From Pseudomonadota bacterium (GTDB lineage Bacteria; Pseudomonadota; Alphaproteobacteria; Ferrovibrionales; Ferrovibrionaceae), in NCBI GenBank assembly GCA_023434425.1, contig JAEYSS010000136.1, forward strand, positions 1-58,579: a stretch of DNA of 58,579 nucleotides. The letters run 5' to 3'. Under the pieces are notes generated by a model. The model did no database searches, was not told where the DNA came from, and worked only from the letters and a program-made list of their open reading frames with translations. Within the stretch, counting starts at the first letter, position 1, and the number at the start of each line of letters is the position of its first letter. The position numbers and the translations under genes were made by a program. Shown piece by piece: positions 7,596-18,389 of this stretch.

Positions 7596-8603
7596 ATGCC
7601 GCCGCAGACCATGCCCAAAACCATGACCGTGATCGAGATCAGCCAGCCGGGTGGGCCTGAGGTGCTGAAACCGGCCGAACGCCCGCTGGTGCAGCCGGCC
7701 GCCGGCGAAGTGCTGATCAGGGTGCATGCGGCCGGGGTCAACCGACCGGACGTGCTGCAGCGCGCCGGCATGTATCCGCCGCCGCCGGGCGCGCCGGATT
7801 TTCCGGGCCTGGAAGTGGCCGGCGAAGTCGTGGCGCTGGGTGCAGGTGCGCAACGCTGGAAGGTCGGCGACAAGGTCTGTGCGCTCGTCGCCGGCGGCGG
7901 CTATGCGACCTACTGCACCGCGCCGGCCGAACAGTGCCTGCCGATCCCCGTGGGTCTCGACATGGCCGAGGCCGCTGCCTTGCCGGAGAACTGGTTCACC
8001 GTGTGGACCAACATCGCCGATCGCGGCCAGCTGAAGGTCGGCGAAAGCATCCTGATCCATGGCGGCGCCTCGGGCATCGGCGTTGCGGCGATCCAGCTGG
8101 CGAAACTGCTCGGCGCCAGGCGGATCTTTGCGACCGCCGGCACCGACGAAAAATGCCGTTTCTGCGAAAGCCTCGGCGTCGAGAAAGCCATCAACTACAA
8201 GACCGAGGATTTCGCCGCGCGCATCGCCGAACTCACCGACGGCAAGGGCGTGAACGTCATCCTCGACATGGTGGGCGGCAAATACTTCACGCCGAACATC
8301 AAGGCCCTGGCCGAGGATGGCCGTCTGGTGATCATCGCCGTGCAGGGCGGGCCGAAGGGCGAAGGTGACCTGAGCCTGCTGATGCGCAAGCGCCTGACCG
8401 TGACCGGCTCGACGCTCCGACCGCGGCCCGTGGCCTTCAAGGGCGAGATTGCCCGGGCCCTGGAGGCCAGAGTCTGGCCGGGTTTTGCCGATGGCCGGCT
8501 GAAGGCGATCATCGACAGCCGCTTCCCCCTGGCCGAGGCCGCCCAGGCCCATGCCCGGATCGACCATGGCGACCATGTCGGCAAAGTTTTGCTAGTGATC
8601 TGA
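7596..8603 (+). CDS. NAD(P)H quinone oxidoreductase (PIG3-like MDR family)
   Basis: A zinc-independent medium-chain dehydrogenase/reductase of 335 aa. The N-terminal GroES-like domain contains HAAGVNRPDVLQRAGMYPPP (44-63), the NADPH-binding Rossmann domain starts at about 150 with HGGASGIGVAAIQLAK (155-170), and the C-terminus ends in HARIDHGDHVGKVLLVI. The conserved Asn49 and Tyr60 of the PIG3 quinone reductase group are present. It probably reduces quinones or electrophiles with NADPH. Starts at residues 6 and 10 are alternatives; GAGGAG lies 8 nt before ATG 7596. A 130-bp divergent region separates it from DUF1192. Confidence 0.9.
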   Translation: MPPQTMPKTMTVIEISQPGGPEVLKPAERPLVQPAAGEVLIRVHAAGVNRPDVLQRAGMYPPPPGAPDFPGLEVAGEVVALGAGAQRWKVGDKVCALVAGGGYATYCTAPAEQCLPIPVGLDMAEAAALPENWFTVWTNIADRGQLKVGESILIHGGASGIGVAAIQLAKLLGARRIFATAGTDEKCRFCESLGVEKAINYKTEDFAARIAELTDGKGVNVILDMVGGKYFTPNIKALAEDGRLVIIAVQGGPKGEGDLSLLMRKRLTVTGSTLRPRPVAFKGEIARALEARVWPGFADGRLKAIIDSRFPLAEAAQAHARIDHGDHVGKVLLVI

Positions 8604-8730
8604 CGTAAAAACAATAACTTAACCACCCCGGGGCGGTTGCGCCCGGGGGCTGTTGCACTATATTGTCGCGCGAATTTCGCCCCGCGGGCGGCCGCTGACC
8701 GCGGCCGGCTGCCTGAGAAGGATTTTACCA

Positions 8731-9363
8731 ATGGCATTGCCGTTGATGCCCAAAGCCACCGCCGTGTGGCTGATCGACAATACAAAGCTGACCTTCGACC
8801 AGATTGCCCGCTTCTGCGGCCTGCATGTGCTGGAAGTGAAGGGCATTGCCGATGGCGAAGTGGCCATCGGCATCGTCGGTCTCGACCCGGTTGCCAACGG
8901 CCAGCTTGGCCCGAACGAGATCGAACGCTGCGAAAAGGATGCGAGCGCCGACCTGAAGCTGCTGGCGCCGACCGTGCCGCTGCAGCGCCAGAAGACCAAG
9001 GGCGCGAAATACACGCCAGTCTCCAAGCGCCAGGATCGTCCCGATGCCATCGCCTGGCTGCTGAAGTATCATCCGGAAGTGCAGACCGCGCAGATCCAGA
9101 AGCTGCTGGGTACCACCAAGGCGACGATCGACCGCGTGAAGAACCACACGCACCCCAATCACGCCAACATCAAGCCGCGCGATCCGGTCTATCTCGGCAT
9201 CTGCAGCCAGATGGAACTCGACCGCGTGCTGCTGCTTGCCGCCAAGCGCAAGCAGAACAAGGAAAAGCGCGATGCGCGCGAAGCCCGCGCCGCCGCGCGC
9301 GCCGAGACCGCTCCGGCTGAAACTCCGGCCGTCGCTGAACCTGCCGGCGACAGCGAGAGCTGA
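8731..9363 (+). CDS. trcR: DUF1013 protein, TrcR-type cell-cycle transcriptional regulator
   Basis: A 210-aa protein with the DUF1013 sequence MALPLMPKATAVWLIDNT, FDQIARFCGLHVLEVKGIAD and GLDPVANGQL. The first part resembles a small helix-turn-helix; TrcR proteins are described as alphaproteobacterial cell-cycle regulators linked to the CtrA/GcrA circuit. A second helical block (about 100-140: IAWLLKYHPEVQTAQIQKLL, then GTTKATIDRV) looks like another DNA-binding unit. The tail from about 175 is Ala/Glu/Arg-rich. ATG 8731 has GAGAAGG upstream; the frame opens at 8653 but lacks support there. A strong terminator follows at 9401. Confidence 0.88.
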   Translation: MALPLMPKATAVWLIDNTKLTFDQIARFCGLHVLEVKGIADGEVAIGIVGLDPVANGQLGPNEIERCEKDASADLKLLAPTVPLQRQKTKGAKYTPVSKRQDRPDAIAWLLKYHPEVQTAQIQKLLGTTKATIDRVKNHTHPNHANIKPRDPVYLGICSQMELDRVLLLAAKRKQNKEKRDAREARAAARAETAPAETPAVAEPAGDSES

Positions 9364-9400
9364 TCCCACCGACCTGCGCGGTTACGCCAGACATCAATAA

Positions 9401-9434
9401 CGCCGTCGGCTGATCGCTGGCGGCGCTTTTGTTT
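9401..9434 (+). terminator. Intrinsic terminator after trcR
   Basis: A 10-bp stem (9401-9410 with 9416-9425, two G-U pairs, 5-nt loop) followed by CTTTTGTTT, 37 bp after the trcR stop. Confidence 0.75.
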
Positions 9435-9680
9435 GCGGACCAATGGGATTGGTGGTCCGCCGCATGATCCGGTCTGCAACCGCGTGCGGCACGCCACTCC
9501 CGCCCTGACTGCTCCGTGCGTTTTTCCGCGGTGCAAAAGGCCATACCGCCGGGTTATCAGGTCATTCTCCAAGAAAACCTAGGCACTGCATGTGGTTTCG
9601 GTTATTGCTTCGGGAACCGCCGGCATGAACCATCGCGAAGAGTGGTGCCGGCAGAAACAGGTCGCGGGGCGTTTCCAGGT
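9435..9680. other. Gene-free region upstream of the peptide ABC operon
   Basis: Together with the preceding terminator, about 317 bp lack a credible gene. It contains an inverted repeat GCGGACCA (9435-9442) / TGGTCCGC (9453-9460), a possible operator or second hairpin. It must also hold the promoter of the ABC operon. I could not pick a convincing -35/-10 pair. No RNA gene recognised. Confidence 0.4.
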
Positions 9681-10655
9681 ATGCTCGTTTTTATCATCAG
9701 ACGTCTGATGCAGGCGACGTTGGTCATGGCCGTCATGTCGGTGCTGGTTTTTGTGGGCATCTACATGATCGGCGATCCGCTGGCGATCCTGGTCAGCCCC
9801 GAAGCGACCGAACTCGACCGCGAGGCCATCGCGAAGTCGCTCGGCCTCGACCGGCCAATGTGGGAACAGTATCTCACTTTCGTCACCTCGGCCCTGCAGG
9901 GCAACTTCGGCAAGTCTTTCGTCTTCGGCCAGCCGGCGATCAACCTGATTCTCGAGCGCATGCCGGCCACGCTGGAACTGGCACTGATCGCCACCATCTC
10001 GTCGGTCGTCATCGGTGTGCCGCTCGGGCTCTATGCCGGCCTGCGCCACGAGACCGTCACCGCCCGCGCCATCATGGCCGGTTCGGTGCTGGGCTTCTCG
10101 CTGCCGAATTTCTGGGTCGGCCTGATGCTGATCATGGTCTTCGCCGTGCAACTCGGCTGGCTGCCGGCCTCGGGCCGCGGCCCGACGATGGAAGTGCTCG
10201 GCATCCATGTCAGCTTCCTCACGCTGACCGGCTGGAAATACCTGGCGCTGCCGGCGCTTACACTGGGCCTGTCGAAATGCGCGCTCATCATCCGCCTCGC
10301 CCGTGCCACGGCGCGCGAAGTGATGCTGATGGACTATGTGAAATTCGCACGCGCCAAGGGCCTGAATGAGAAGCGCGTGATCGGCGTGCATATCCTGAAA
10401 AACATCATGGTGCCGATCACCACCGTCACCGGCCTTGAACTCGGCAGCCTGATCGCTTTTGCGGTCATTACCGAAACGATCTTCTCCTGGCCCGGCATGG
10501 GCAAGCTGCTGATCGATTCCATCGTGCATCTCGACCGCCCGGTCGTGGTGGCCTACCTGATCGTCGTCGTCTTCCTGCTGGTGATCATCAGCCTGATCGT
10601 CGATATCCTTTATTCCGTGCTGGATCCGCGCGTGCGTCTGGGAGAAGCCAAATGA
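9681..10655 (+). CDS. ABC transporter permease, DppB/OppB type
   Basis: A 324-aa inner-membrane subunit of a dipeptide/oligopeptide/nickel-type importer. The first helix is MLVFIIRRLMQATLVMAVMS, followed by a periplasmic segment with GLDRPMWEQY. The cytoplasmic EAA loop that docks the ATPases is DYVKFARAKGLNEKRV. About six membrane helices are seen. ATG 9681 is chosen because it gives the standard DppB N-terminus; the frame opens at 9516 with a hydrophilic extension. The stop overlaps the next gene by 4 bp (ATGA). Confidence 0.92.
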   Translation: MLVFIIRRLMQATLVMAVMSVLVFVGIYMIGDPLAILVSPEATELDREAIAKSLGLDRPMWEQYLTFVTSALQGNFGKSFVFGQPAINLILERMPATLELALIATISSVVIGVPLGLYAGLRHETVTARAIMAGSVLGFSLPNFWVGLMLIMVFAVQLGWLPASGRGPTMEVLGIHVSFLTLTGWKYLALPALTLGLSKCALIIRLARATAREVMLMDYVKFARAKGLNEKRVIGVHILKNIMVPITTVTGLELGSLIAFAVITETIFSWPGMGKLLIDSIVHLDRPVVVAYLIVVVFLLVIISLIVDILYSVLDPRVRLGEAK

Positions 10656-11578
10656 GCCAGGCCGCAACTCCCGTCGCCGCCACGACAGCCGCGCCGCTCG
10701 CCAAGACCGAAGCACCGTGGAAGCGCATCGTTGCCGAATTCGCCGAAAGCAAGCTGGCCATGCTCGGCCTGGTACTGCTGGTGCTGATGATCGGCGCGTC
10801 GCTGATCGCGCCTTTGATCTCGCCGCAGGATCCCTACGATCTCGCCAAGCTCGACATCATGGATGCGCGCCTGCCGCCCGGTGAAATGTCGGGTGAAGGC
10901 TTCGCCTTCCTGCTCGGCAGCGACGGCCAGGGCCGCGACATGCTGAGCGCGATGCTGTACGGCCTGCGGATTTCGCTGATGGTCGGTGTCGTCTCGGTGG
11001 TGGTGGCGCTCGGCATCGGCGCCTTTGCCGGGCTCCTGGCGGCCTATAGCGGCGGCAAGGTCGACGCGCTGATCATGCGCTTCGTCGACATTCAGCTCTC
11101 ATTCCCCGCCATCCTGATCGCGCTGATCCTGCTGGCGGTGCTGGGCAACGGCGTCGACAAGGTGATCTTTGCACTGGTGGCCGTGCAATGGGCGTATTTT
11201 GCCCGTGCCGCCCATGGCGCCGCCCTGGTGGAACGCAACAAGGAATATATCGAGGCGGCGCGCTGCCTCGGCATCAGCCGGATGCGCATGCTGCTGAAGC
11301 ATCTGCTGCCCAACTGCATGCCGCCGCTGATCGTGATCGCCACCATCAATATCGCCCGCGCCATCACCCTGGAGGCCACGCTGAGCTTCCTCGGCCTCGG
11401 TGTGCCGGTCACCGAACCCTCGCTCGGCATGCTGATTTCCAACGGCTTCGACTATCTGCTCAGCGGCGTCTACTGGATCTCGCTGTTCCCCGGCGTGGTT
11501 CTTACGGTGGTGATCATCGCGATCAATCTGGTCGGCGATCAGCTCCGCGACGTCCTCAATCCCCGCCTCAAGCGTTAA
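10652..11578 (+). CDS. ABC transporter permease, DppC/OppC type
   Basis: The second permease of the same importer, 308 aa. A cytoplasmic N-terminal tail rich in Ala/Thr is followed by the first helix LAMLGLVLLVLMIGASLIAP, then the periplasmic segment and five further helices. The EAA loop is EYIEAARCLGISRMRMLLKH, followed by HLLPN; FLGLGVP precedes the last periplasmic stretch, as usual for DppC. It is translationally coupled to the DppB-type gene and followed after 12 bp by the first ATPase gene. Confidence 0.93.
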   Translation: MSQAATPVAATTAAPLAKTEAPWKRIVAEFAESKLAMLGLVLLVLMIGASLIAPLISPQDPYDLAKLDIMDARLPPGEMSGEGFAFLLGSDGQGRDMLSAMLYGLRISLMVGVVSVVVALGIGAFAGLLAAYSGGKVDALIMRFVDIQLSFPAILIALILLAVLGNGVDKVIFALVAVQWAYFARAAHGAALVERNKEYIEAARCLGISRMRMLLKHLLPNCMPPLIVIATINIARAITLEATLSFLGLGVPVTEPSLGMLISNGFDYLLSGVYWISLFPGVVLTVVIIAINLVGDQLRDVLNPRLKR

Positions 11579-11590
11579 GGCAGCAGCCCC

Positions 11591-12582
11591 ATGACCGCCA
11601 CGCTCCAGGTCGAGAATCTCGAGACCCAGTTTCCCACCCGCGACGGCATCGTGCGTGCCGTCGATGGCGTCAGCTTCTCCGTCGATGCCGGCGAAATCCT
11701 CGGCCTGGTCGGCGAGTCCGGTTCGGGCAAGTCGATCACCGGCTTCACCATCCTGGGTCTGATCGATCCGCCCGGCCGCATCGCCAACGGCAGCGTCAAG
11801 TTCAAGGGTGAGGAACTGACCACCGCCAGCCCGGAACGGCTGCGCTCTTTACGCGGGTCGCGCATCGCGATGATCTTCCAGGATCCGATGATGACGCTGA
11901 ATCCGGTGCTGCGCGTCGATACCCAGATGATCGAGACGGTGCAGGCGCATGAGAAGGTCAGCGAGGCCGCCGCCCGCGCCCGCTGCGTCGAGGCGCTGCA
12001 GGCCGTGGGCATCGCAGCGCCGGAAGACCGGCTGAAATCCTATCCCCACCAGTTCTCGGGCGGCATGCGCCAGCGCATCGCGATTGCCACGGCTCTGCTG
12101 CACAAGCCAGACCTGATCATTGCCGACGAGCCGACCACCGCGCTCGATGTCACCATCCAGGGCCAGATCCTGTATGAAATGCGCAAGCTGTGCCGCGATA
12201 CCGGCACGGCCCTGATCTGGATCACGCATGACCTGTCGGTCGTCGCTGGCCTGGCCGACCGCATCATGGTGATGTATGCCGGCAAGATCGTGGAAACCGG
12301 CGCAATCGACACCGTGATCGAAAGGCCGCAACATCCTTACACGCGCGGCCTGATCGGCTCGGTGCCCGGCGCAATGCCGCGCGGCAAGCGCCTGTTCCAG
12401 ATCCCGGGCATGGCGCCCGCGCCGCTGAACCTGCCGCCGGGCTGCCGCTTCAAGGCGCGCTGCAGCCGCGCCGATGCGGTCTGCGATACCATGCCGGAGC
12501 TTGTCGAACTCAATCCGGGCCATCGCGCCCGCTGCCACCATCCGTATGACGCCATGCCGCTGAGCCCGGCGGAGGTTGCCTC

Positions 12583-12586
<4 letters not shown>
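11591..12586 (+). CDS. Peptide ABC transporter ATP-binding protein, DppD/OppD type
   Basis: A 331-aa ATPase. Walker A is GESGSGKS (41-48), Q-loop in IFQDPM, signature FSGGMRQR (155-162), Walker B LIIADEPTTALD (D179, catalytic E180), H-loop in ITHDLSVV. The C-terminal oligopeptide-type extension PPGCRFKARC with spaced Cys is present, typical of DppD/OppD and in some cases an iron-sulfur site. It would pair with the next ATPase in a heterodimer. The stop overlaps the following start by 4 bp. Confidence 0.93.
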
Positions 12587-13599
<1,013 letters not shown>

Positions 13600-13667
13600 C
13601 GAACGGTCGACTCGAATTTAGGCACGATTCGATCACAGCCTTGTAACGGCTCTAAACGGCCGAAAAC

Positions 13668-13695
13668 GGAACTCCGTAAGGCGGAGTCCTGTTTG
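13668..13695 (+). terminator. Weak hairpin after the peptide ABC operon
   Basis: Stem ACTCCG (13671-13676) / CGGAGT (13682-13687) with flanking GGA/TCC pairing through a bulge, followed by TGTTTGG. It may terminate or attenuate the ABC operon ahead of the small secreted protein. Confidence 0.35.
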
Positions 13696-13748
13696 GTGTG
13701 AAAGAAGCGTTCGCCGGACGCGGACGCGCACACCGAAGGAGGCCAGCC

Positions 13749-14096
13749 ATGCGCAAGGCCATCTTAGCCAGTGCGTTTACCACCGTTTCCCTCGCAGCCC
13801 TCGCCGGCTTTGCGCCGGCCGCCCAGGCGCAGCAGCAGGCCATGCTGTGCGGCCTGCGTGACGATATGGGCAAGATGCTGGACCAGCGCTTCGGCGAGCA
13901 GCCGCAGGCCGGCGGCATCGTCGGCGACCGTATCGTCGAACTGCTGGTGTCGCAGACCGGCTCCTGGACGATCCTGATCACCAGCGCCGACGGCCGCGCC
14001 TGCGTCGTCACCGGCGGCGACGACTGGACCGATCAGCCCGTCACCTCACCGAGCAAGGTGAAGGCTGACAGGGTGAAGCTCGAGTCGACGCTCTAA
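13749..14096 (+). CDS. Small secreted protein of unknown function
   Basis: A 115-aa protein with a clear Sec signal peptide (MRKAILASAFTTVSLAALAG, cleavage probably after AQA near residue 31). The mature part is about 85 residues, with two Cys (LCGLRDDM and GRACVVTGGDDW), which could form one disulfide in the periplasm. ATG 13749 has a very strong SD (AGGAGG, 6 nt spacing); the frame opens further up at 13698 with a basic leader that is unlikely. No function is recognised. It is transcribed towards the RND operon on the opposite strand (3 bp apart at the ends). Confidence 0.8.
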   Translation: MRKAILASAFTTVSLAALAGFAPAAQAQQQAMLCGLRDDMGKMLDQRFGEQPQAGGIVGDRIVELLVSQTGSWTILITSADGRACVVTGGDDWTDQPVTSPSKVKADRVKLESTL

Positions 14097-14099
14097 GCT

Positions 14100-17000
14100 T
14101 TATGCCGCGGCCGGACGCTTCACGCGGAACCAGGCGGCGTAGAGCGCCGGCAGGAACAGCACGGTCAGCAGCGTCGCCACCAGCAGGCCGCCGATAATGG
14201 TGTAAGCCATCGGACCCCAGAAATTGCTGGTCGACAGCGGGATCATGCCGAGGATCGCCGCCAGCGCGGTCAGGATGATCGGCCGGAAGCGTCGCAGCGT
14301 CGCATTGACGATGGCATCCCAGGCTGCCTCGCCGCCGGCGATATCCTGCTCGATCTGGTCGACCAGGATCACCGAGTTGCGCATGATCATGCCGGCCAGC
14401 GCAATCGCGCCCAGCATGGCGACGAAGCCGAAGGGCACGTTGAAGACGAGCAGCCCGACGGTGACGCCGATCAGGCCGAGCGGCGCGGTGAGCAGCACCA
14501 GCAGCATGCGCGAGACCGACTGCAGCTGCACCATCAGCAGCGTCACCATGATCATGATCATCACCGGCACGACGGCGCCGATGGACGCATTGGCCTTGGC
14601 GCTTTCCTCGATGGCGCCGCCGATGACGATACGGTAGTTCGGCGGCAGCTGTTTGCGCAGCTCATCCAGCTTCGGCTCGATCTGCATCGACACCACCGGC
14701 GCCTGGATGCCGTCGATGATATCGGCACGCACGGTGATCACCGGCTGGCGGTCGCGCCGCCAGATGATGCCCTCTTCCAGCTCGTAACGCACTTCCGCCA
14801 CCTGGCCGAGCGGCACCGCGCGGCTGCTTTCCGCGCCGGCGACGTTGAGATCCTTGATGCCGTTCAGGCTGAGGCGTTCCGAGGTCTCGGCGCGCGCCAC
14901 GACGTCGATCAGTTCGCGGCCCTCGCGATACTGCGTCACGGTCAGGCCCGACACGATGGAATTCAGCGTCGTCGCCAGATCCTGCGAGGAAATGCCGAGC
15001 AGGCGCGCCTTGGCCTGGTCGACATCCAGCTTCACAACCTTGCTGAGTTCGTTCCAGTCGAGATTGACGTCGCGCGTGTTGGAATTGGCGCGCATCACAT
15101 CGGCGACCTGGAAGGCGATGCGGCGCACCTCCATCGGATCCGGACCGCTGACGCGGAACTGCACCGGGAAGCCGACCGGTGGGCCGTTTTCCAGGCGGTT
15201 GACGCGGCCGCGCAGCAGCACGAAATCGTCCTGGAAGGCCTTCACCAGACGGTCGCGCACGCGTTCGCGTTCGGCATCGCCCCTGGTCAGCACCACAACC
15301 TGGGCGAAATTGTCGTTCGGCAGCTGGATGTCCAGCGGCAGATAGAAGCGCGGCGCGCCGGCGCCGACATAGCTCGTGTAGCTGACGATATCCGCGTCGT
15401 CCTTGAGTAGCGCTTCCAGCTTCAGCGCTTCCTGTTCGGTGGCCTGGATGGAAGCGCCCTGCGGCAGGCGCAGATCGACCATCAGTTCCGGGCGGTTCGA
15501 GGACGGAAAGAACTGCTGCTGCACCAGGCCGAACCCGGCGACACTCGCCACGAAGATGCCGGCCGTGCTGGCGATCACGATCCAGCGCCGGCGCACGCAC
15601 CAGTCCACCACCGGGCGGACATAGCGGTAGATGCCGCGACGGTAGACATCGTCGCCATGGCCATGTCCCGCCTTGGGCGTCGGCAGGAGGGTGTAGCCGA
15701 TGAAAGGCGTGAAGATCACTGCCACCACCCAGGAGACCAGCAGCGAGATCGTCACCACGGCGAAGATCGAGAAGGTGTATTCGCCGGCCGAAGACTTGGC
15801 GAAACCGACCGGCACGAAGCCGGCTGCCGTGATCAGCGTGCCGGTCAGCATCGGGAAGGCCGTCGAGGTATAGGCAAAGCTGGCGGCGCGGAAACGGTCG
15901 AAGCCCTGCTCCATTTTCACCTGCATCATCTCGACCGCGATAATGGCGTCATCCACCAGCAGACCGAGCGAGATGATCAGCGCGCCGAGTGAAATGCGGT
16001 GGAAGTCGATGCCGAATATGTGCATGCAGACAAAGGTGATGGCCAGCACCAGCGGGATGCAGAGCATCACCACCATGCCGCTGCGCAGACCCAGGCTCAG
16101 GAAACTGACGCCGAGCACGATTACCACGGCTTCCAGCAGCACTTTCATGAATTCCGAGATCGAACGCTGCACCACGGTCGGCTGGTCGGCAACTTGCAAT
16201 ACTTCGATGCCGACCGGCATATCCGCCTTGAGCCGCTTCATGGTGGCTTCGAGCTGCTTGCCCAGCTCGATCATGTTGCCGCCCTTGGCCATCGAGATCG
16301 CCAGCCCGATGGACTCCTGCCCGTTATAACGGAGCCGCGGACTGGGTGGATCGGCATAGTCGCGCTTGATATCGGCAATATCACCGAGCCGAATCAGGCG
16401 TCCGTTGGCCTGGATCGACAATTCGGACAGCGCCCGGCCGCTTTCGATATCGCCACTGACGCGGGTGGCGATGCGATCCGACGAGGTCTGCACCACGCCG
16501 GATGCCGTCTGGGCATTCTGCGCCTGAATGACGTCGATCACCTGCTGCGGACTGACACCGAGATTGGCAAGTTTCTTGTTGGAGAATTCGATGAAGATGC
16601 GCTCGGGCTGCACGCCGAGCAGATCCGCCTTGCCGACATCCTTGATGCGCAGCAACTGCTCGCGCACATCCTCGACATAATCCTTCAGTTCGCGGTGGGT
16701 AAATCCATCCGCGGTGAAGGCGTAGATGGTGCCGAAGGTATCGCCGAATTCGTCGTTGAAGAACGGCCCCTGCACGCCGGCCGGCAGGGTGTGGCGGATG
16801 TCGCCGACCTTCTTGCGTACTTCGTACCACACGTCCGAAACAGCCTTCGGCGGCGTGCTGTCGCGCAGCATGACAAAGATGGTCGATTCAGCCGCCTTGG
16901 AATAGCTGCGCACATTGTCGAGATACGGGGTCTCCTGCAGCTTCTTCTCGATCTTGTCGGTGACCTGCTGCTCGACCTCGCGGGCGGTGGCGCCGGGCCA

Positions 17001-17201
17001 GTTGGTGCGCACGATCATCACCTTGAAGGTGAAGTCCGGGTCCTCGGCGCGGCCGAGCTGCATGTAGGACATGGCGCCGGCCGCGAGCAGCAGCACCATC
17101 AGGAAGCCGATCAGCGAGCGGTGACGCAGCGCCCAGGCAGACAGGTTGAAGCGGCCGATACCGTCGTCGGCATCGGCAGGCGTCGGCGCATGCTGGCTCA
17201 T
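14100..17201 (-). CDS. RND efflux permease, set A (HAE1/AcrB-like)
   Basis: A 1033-aa inner-membrane proton-driven exporter of the RND family. The first helix is at about 28-47. A large periplasmic porter region is followed by helices 2-6 from about 350, with the proton-relay pair in LGLLVDDAIIAVEMM (D417, D418). The second half repeats this architecture, ending with helices around PLGLIGVTVGLLVFNVPFGF. The segment GRAEDPDFTFKVM after helix 1 belongs to a subgroup distinct from MexB/AcrB proper. It starts on the last base of the adaptor stop (TAATG overlap), so the two are translationally coupled. No outer-membrane channel gene is adjacent. Substrates unknown. Confidence 0.93.
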   Translation of the reverse strand: MSQHAPTPADADDGIGRFNLSAWALRHRSLIGFLMVLLLAAGAMSYMQLGRAEDPDFTFKVMIVRTNWPGATAREVEQQVTDKIEKKLQETPYLDNVRSYSKAAESTIFVMLRDSTPPKAVSDVWYEVRKKVGDIRHTLPAGVQGPFFNDEFGDTFGTIYAFTADGFTHRELKDYVEDVREQLLRIKDVGKADLLGVQPERIFIEFSNKKLANLGVSPQQVIDVIQAQNAQTASGVVQTSSDRIATRVSGDIESGRALSELSIQANGRLIRLGDIADIKRDYADPPSPRLRYNGQESIGLAISMAKGGNMIELGKQLEATMKRLKADMPVGIEVLQVADQPTVVQRSISEFMKVLLEAVVIVLGVSFLSLGLRSGMVVMLCIPLVLAITFVCMHIFGIDFHRISLGALIISLGLLVDDAIIAVEMMQVKMEQGFDRFRAASFAYTSTAFPMLTGTLITAAGFVPVGFAKSSAGEYTFSIFAVVTISLLVSWVVAVIFTPFIGYTLLPTPKAGHGHGDDVYRRGIYRYVRPVVDWCVRRRWIVIASTAGIFVASVAGFGLVQQQFFPSSNRPELMVDLRLPQGASIQATEQEALKLEALLKDDADIVSYTSYVGAGAPRFYLPLDIQLPNDNFAQVVVLTRGDAERERVRDRLVKAFQDDFVLLRGRVNRLENGPPVGFPVQFRVSGPDPMEVRRIAFQVADVMRANSNTRDVNLDWNELSKVVKLDVDQAKARLLGISSQDLATTLNSIVSGLTVTQYREGRELIDVVARAETSERLSLNGIKDLNVAGAESSRAVPLGQVAEVRYELEEGIIWRRDRQPVITVRADIIDGIQAPVVSMQIEPKLDELRKQLPPNYRIVIGGAIEESAKANASIGAVVPVMIMIMVTLLMVQLQSVSRMLLVLLTAPLGLIGVTVGLLVFNVPFGFVAMLGAIALAGMIMRNSVILVDQIEQDIAGGEAAWDAIVNATLRRFRPIILTALAAILGMIPLSTSNFWGPMAYTIIGGLLVATLLTVLFLPALYAAWFRVKRPAAA

Positions 17202-18316
17202 TACTTCTTCCCCGCCGAGGCAGACTGCACTTCAGGCAGCAGGCGCACCGCCTGCCCGGGGATCAGCTTGTGCACGCCGGCGGTGACGACTTTCTCGCCT
17301 TCTTTCAGGCCATCGGCGATCAGCACGGCGCGTTCGATGAAGGCGGCGACCTTGACCGGCCGCAATTCCACCTTGCCTTCGCCCTCTGCAGGTCCGTTGT
17401 AGATCCAGACCGCCGGCTCGGCGCCCTGCTGGTACAGCGCCGACAGCGGCAGTGCGACCACCGATGTATCCAGACGTCGCACGATCGACACGGTGGAGGT
17501 CATGCCGAGCCGCATGCTGGACGGCGCGTTCCGCACGGCGACCTTCACGGCGTAGGTGCGGGTCGCCGGGTCGGCGCCCGGCGCGATCTCGCGCACCACG
17601 CCGGTATATTCCTTGTCGGGCTGTGCCCACAGGCTGATGGCGATGGCGGTCGCGCTGCGCAATTCGTCGAGGCGGTTTTCGGCGACGTTGAACACCACTT
17701 CCTTTTCTTCCGGCCGCGCCAGCTTCATCACCGTCTGGCCGGCCGACACCACCTGTCCGGTCTCGACGCCGATGGCCGTGACCACACCGTCGGCATCAGC
17801 ATGCAGTTCGGTGTAGTCCATCTGGTTCTGCGCCGAGCGCAGCTGCGAGCGGGCGCTGTCGAGCTGGGCCTCGGCGGTATTATAGGTATTCTGCCGGCGG
17901 TCGAGTTCGGCCTGGCTGATCACCCGGCTCTCGAACAGCTTTCTGTAGCGGTTCAGTTCGGTCTGCGCCTGGTTGAAATTCGCCTGGGCGGCGCTGAGCT
18001 GGGCGCGGGCATTCTGCGTTACAAGCCGGGTATCTTCGACATCGAGACGCGCCAGCAGCGTGCCCTTCTTCACTTCCGAGCCGATCTCGACATAGCGGGC
18101 GACGATTTTGCCGCCGACACGGAAGGCCAGGTTGGTTTCGTAGCGGGCGCGGATCTCGCCGGTATAGCTGGAGCGGCTTTCATAGACCTGCGGCGCGACA
18201 CTGGCGACGCGGACAGGGCGGATCGGCTCAGGCTCCGGCGCCGCACGGTCACAGCCCGCCAGCAGCAGAAGGCCCACAATGGCCGCGAGGGAGAGTGAAG
18301 TCCGGGTCATACGCAT
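17201..18316 (-). CDS. RND periplasmic adaptor subunit, set A (lipoprotein)
   Basis: A membrane fusion protein of 371 aa. The N-terminus is a lipoprotein signal with lipobox LLAGC (about residue 20), so it is probably anchored in the inner membrane by a lipid. Then come a biotinyl-lipoyl-like half (IVARYVEIGSEVKKGTLLARLD), an alpha-helical hairpin rich in Gln/Ala (ARAQLSAAQANFNQAQTELN), the second lipoyl half, beta-barrel and membrane-proximal domains. Starts at 18316 and 18310 are both possible; the longer frame to 18523 overlaps the RHH gene and is rejected. It is the first gene of the two-gene efflux operon. Confidence 0.92.
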   Translation of the reverse strand: MRMTRTSLSLAAIVGLLLLAGCDRAAPEPEPIRPVRVASVAPQVYESRSSYTGEIRARYETNLAFRVGGKIVARYVEIGSEVKKGTLLARLDVEDTRLVTQNARAQLSAAQANFNQAQTELNRYRKLFESRVISQAELDRRQNTYNTAEAQLDSARSQLRSAQNQMDYTELHADADGVVTAIGVETGQVVSAGQTVMKLARPEEKEVVFNVAENRLDELRSATAIAISLWAQPDKEYTGVVREIAPGADPATRTYAVKVAVRNAPSSMRLGMTSTVSIVRRLDTSVVALPLSALYQQGAEPAVWIYNGPAEGEGKVELRPVKVAAFIERAVLIADGLKEGEKVVTAGVHKLIPGQAVRLLPEVQSASAGKK

Positions 18317-18389
18317 AGCCGCCCTGTTCTGCACACGGCCGCGCGGGAGCGCTTCACACAATGACCTGCAATCCCCCGAACGCCGTACG

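Noticed and set aside
13698..13748. Longer start of the small secreted protein
   Set aside because: The extension is basic and precedes a standard signal peptide with a much stronger SD at 13749.
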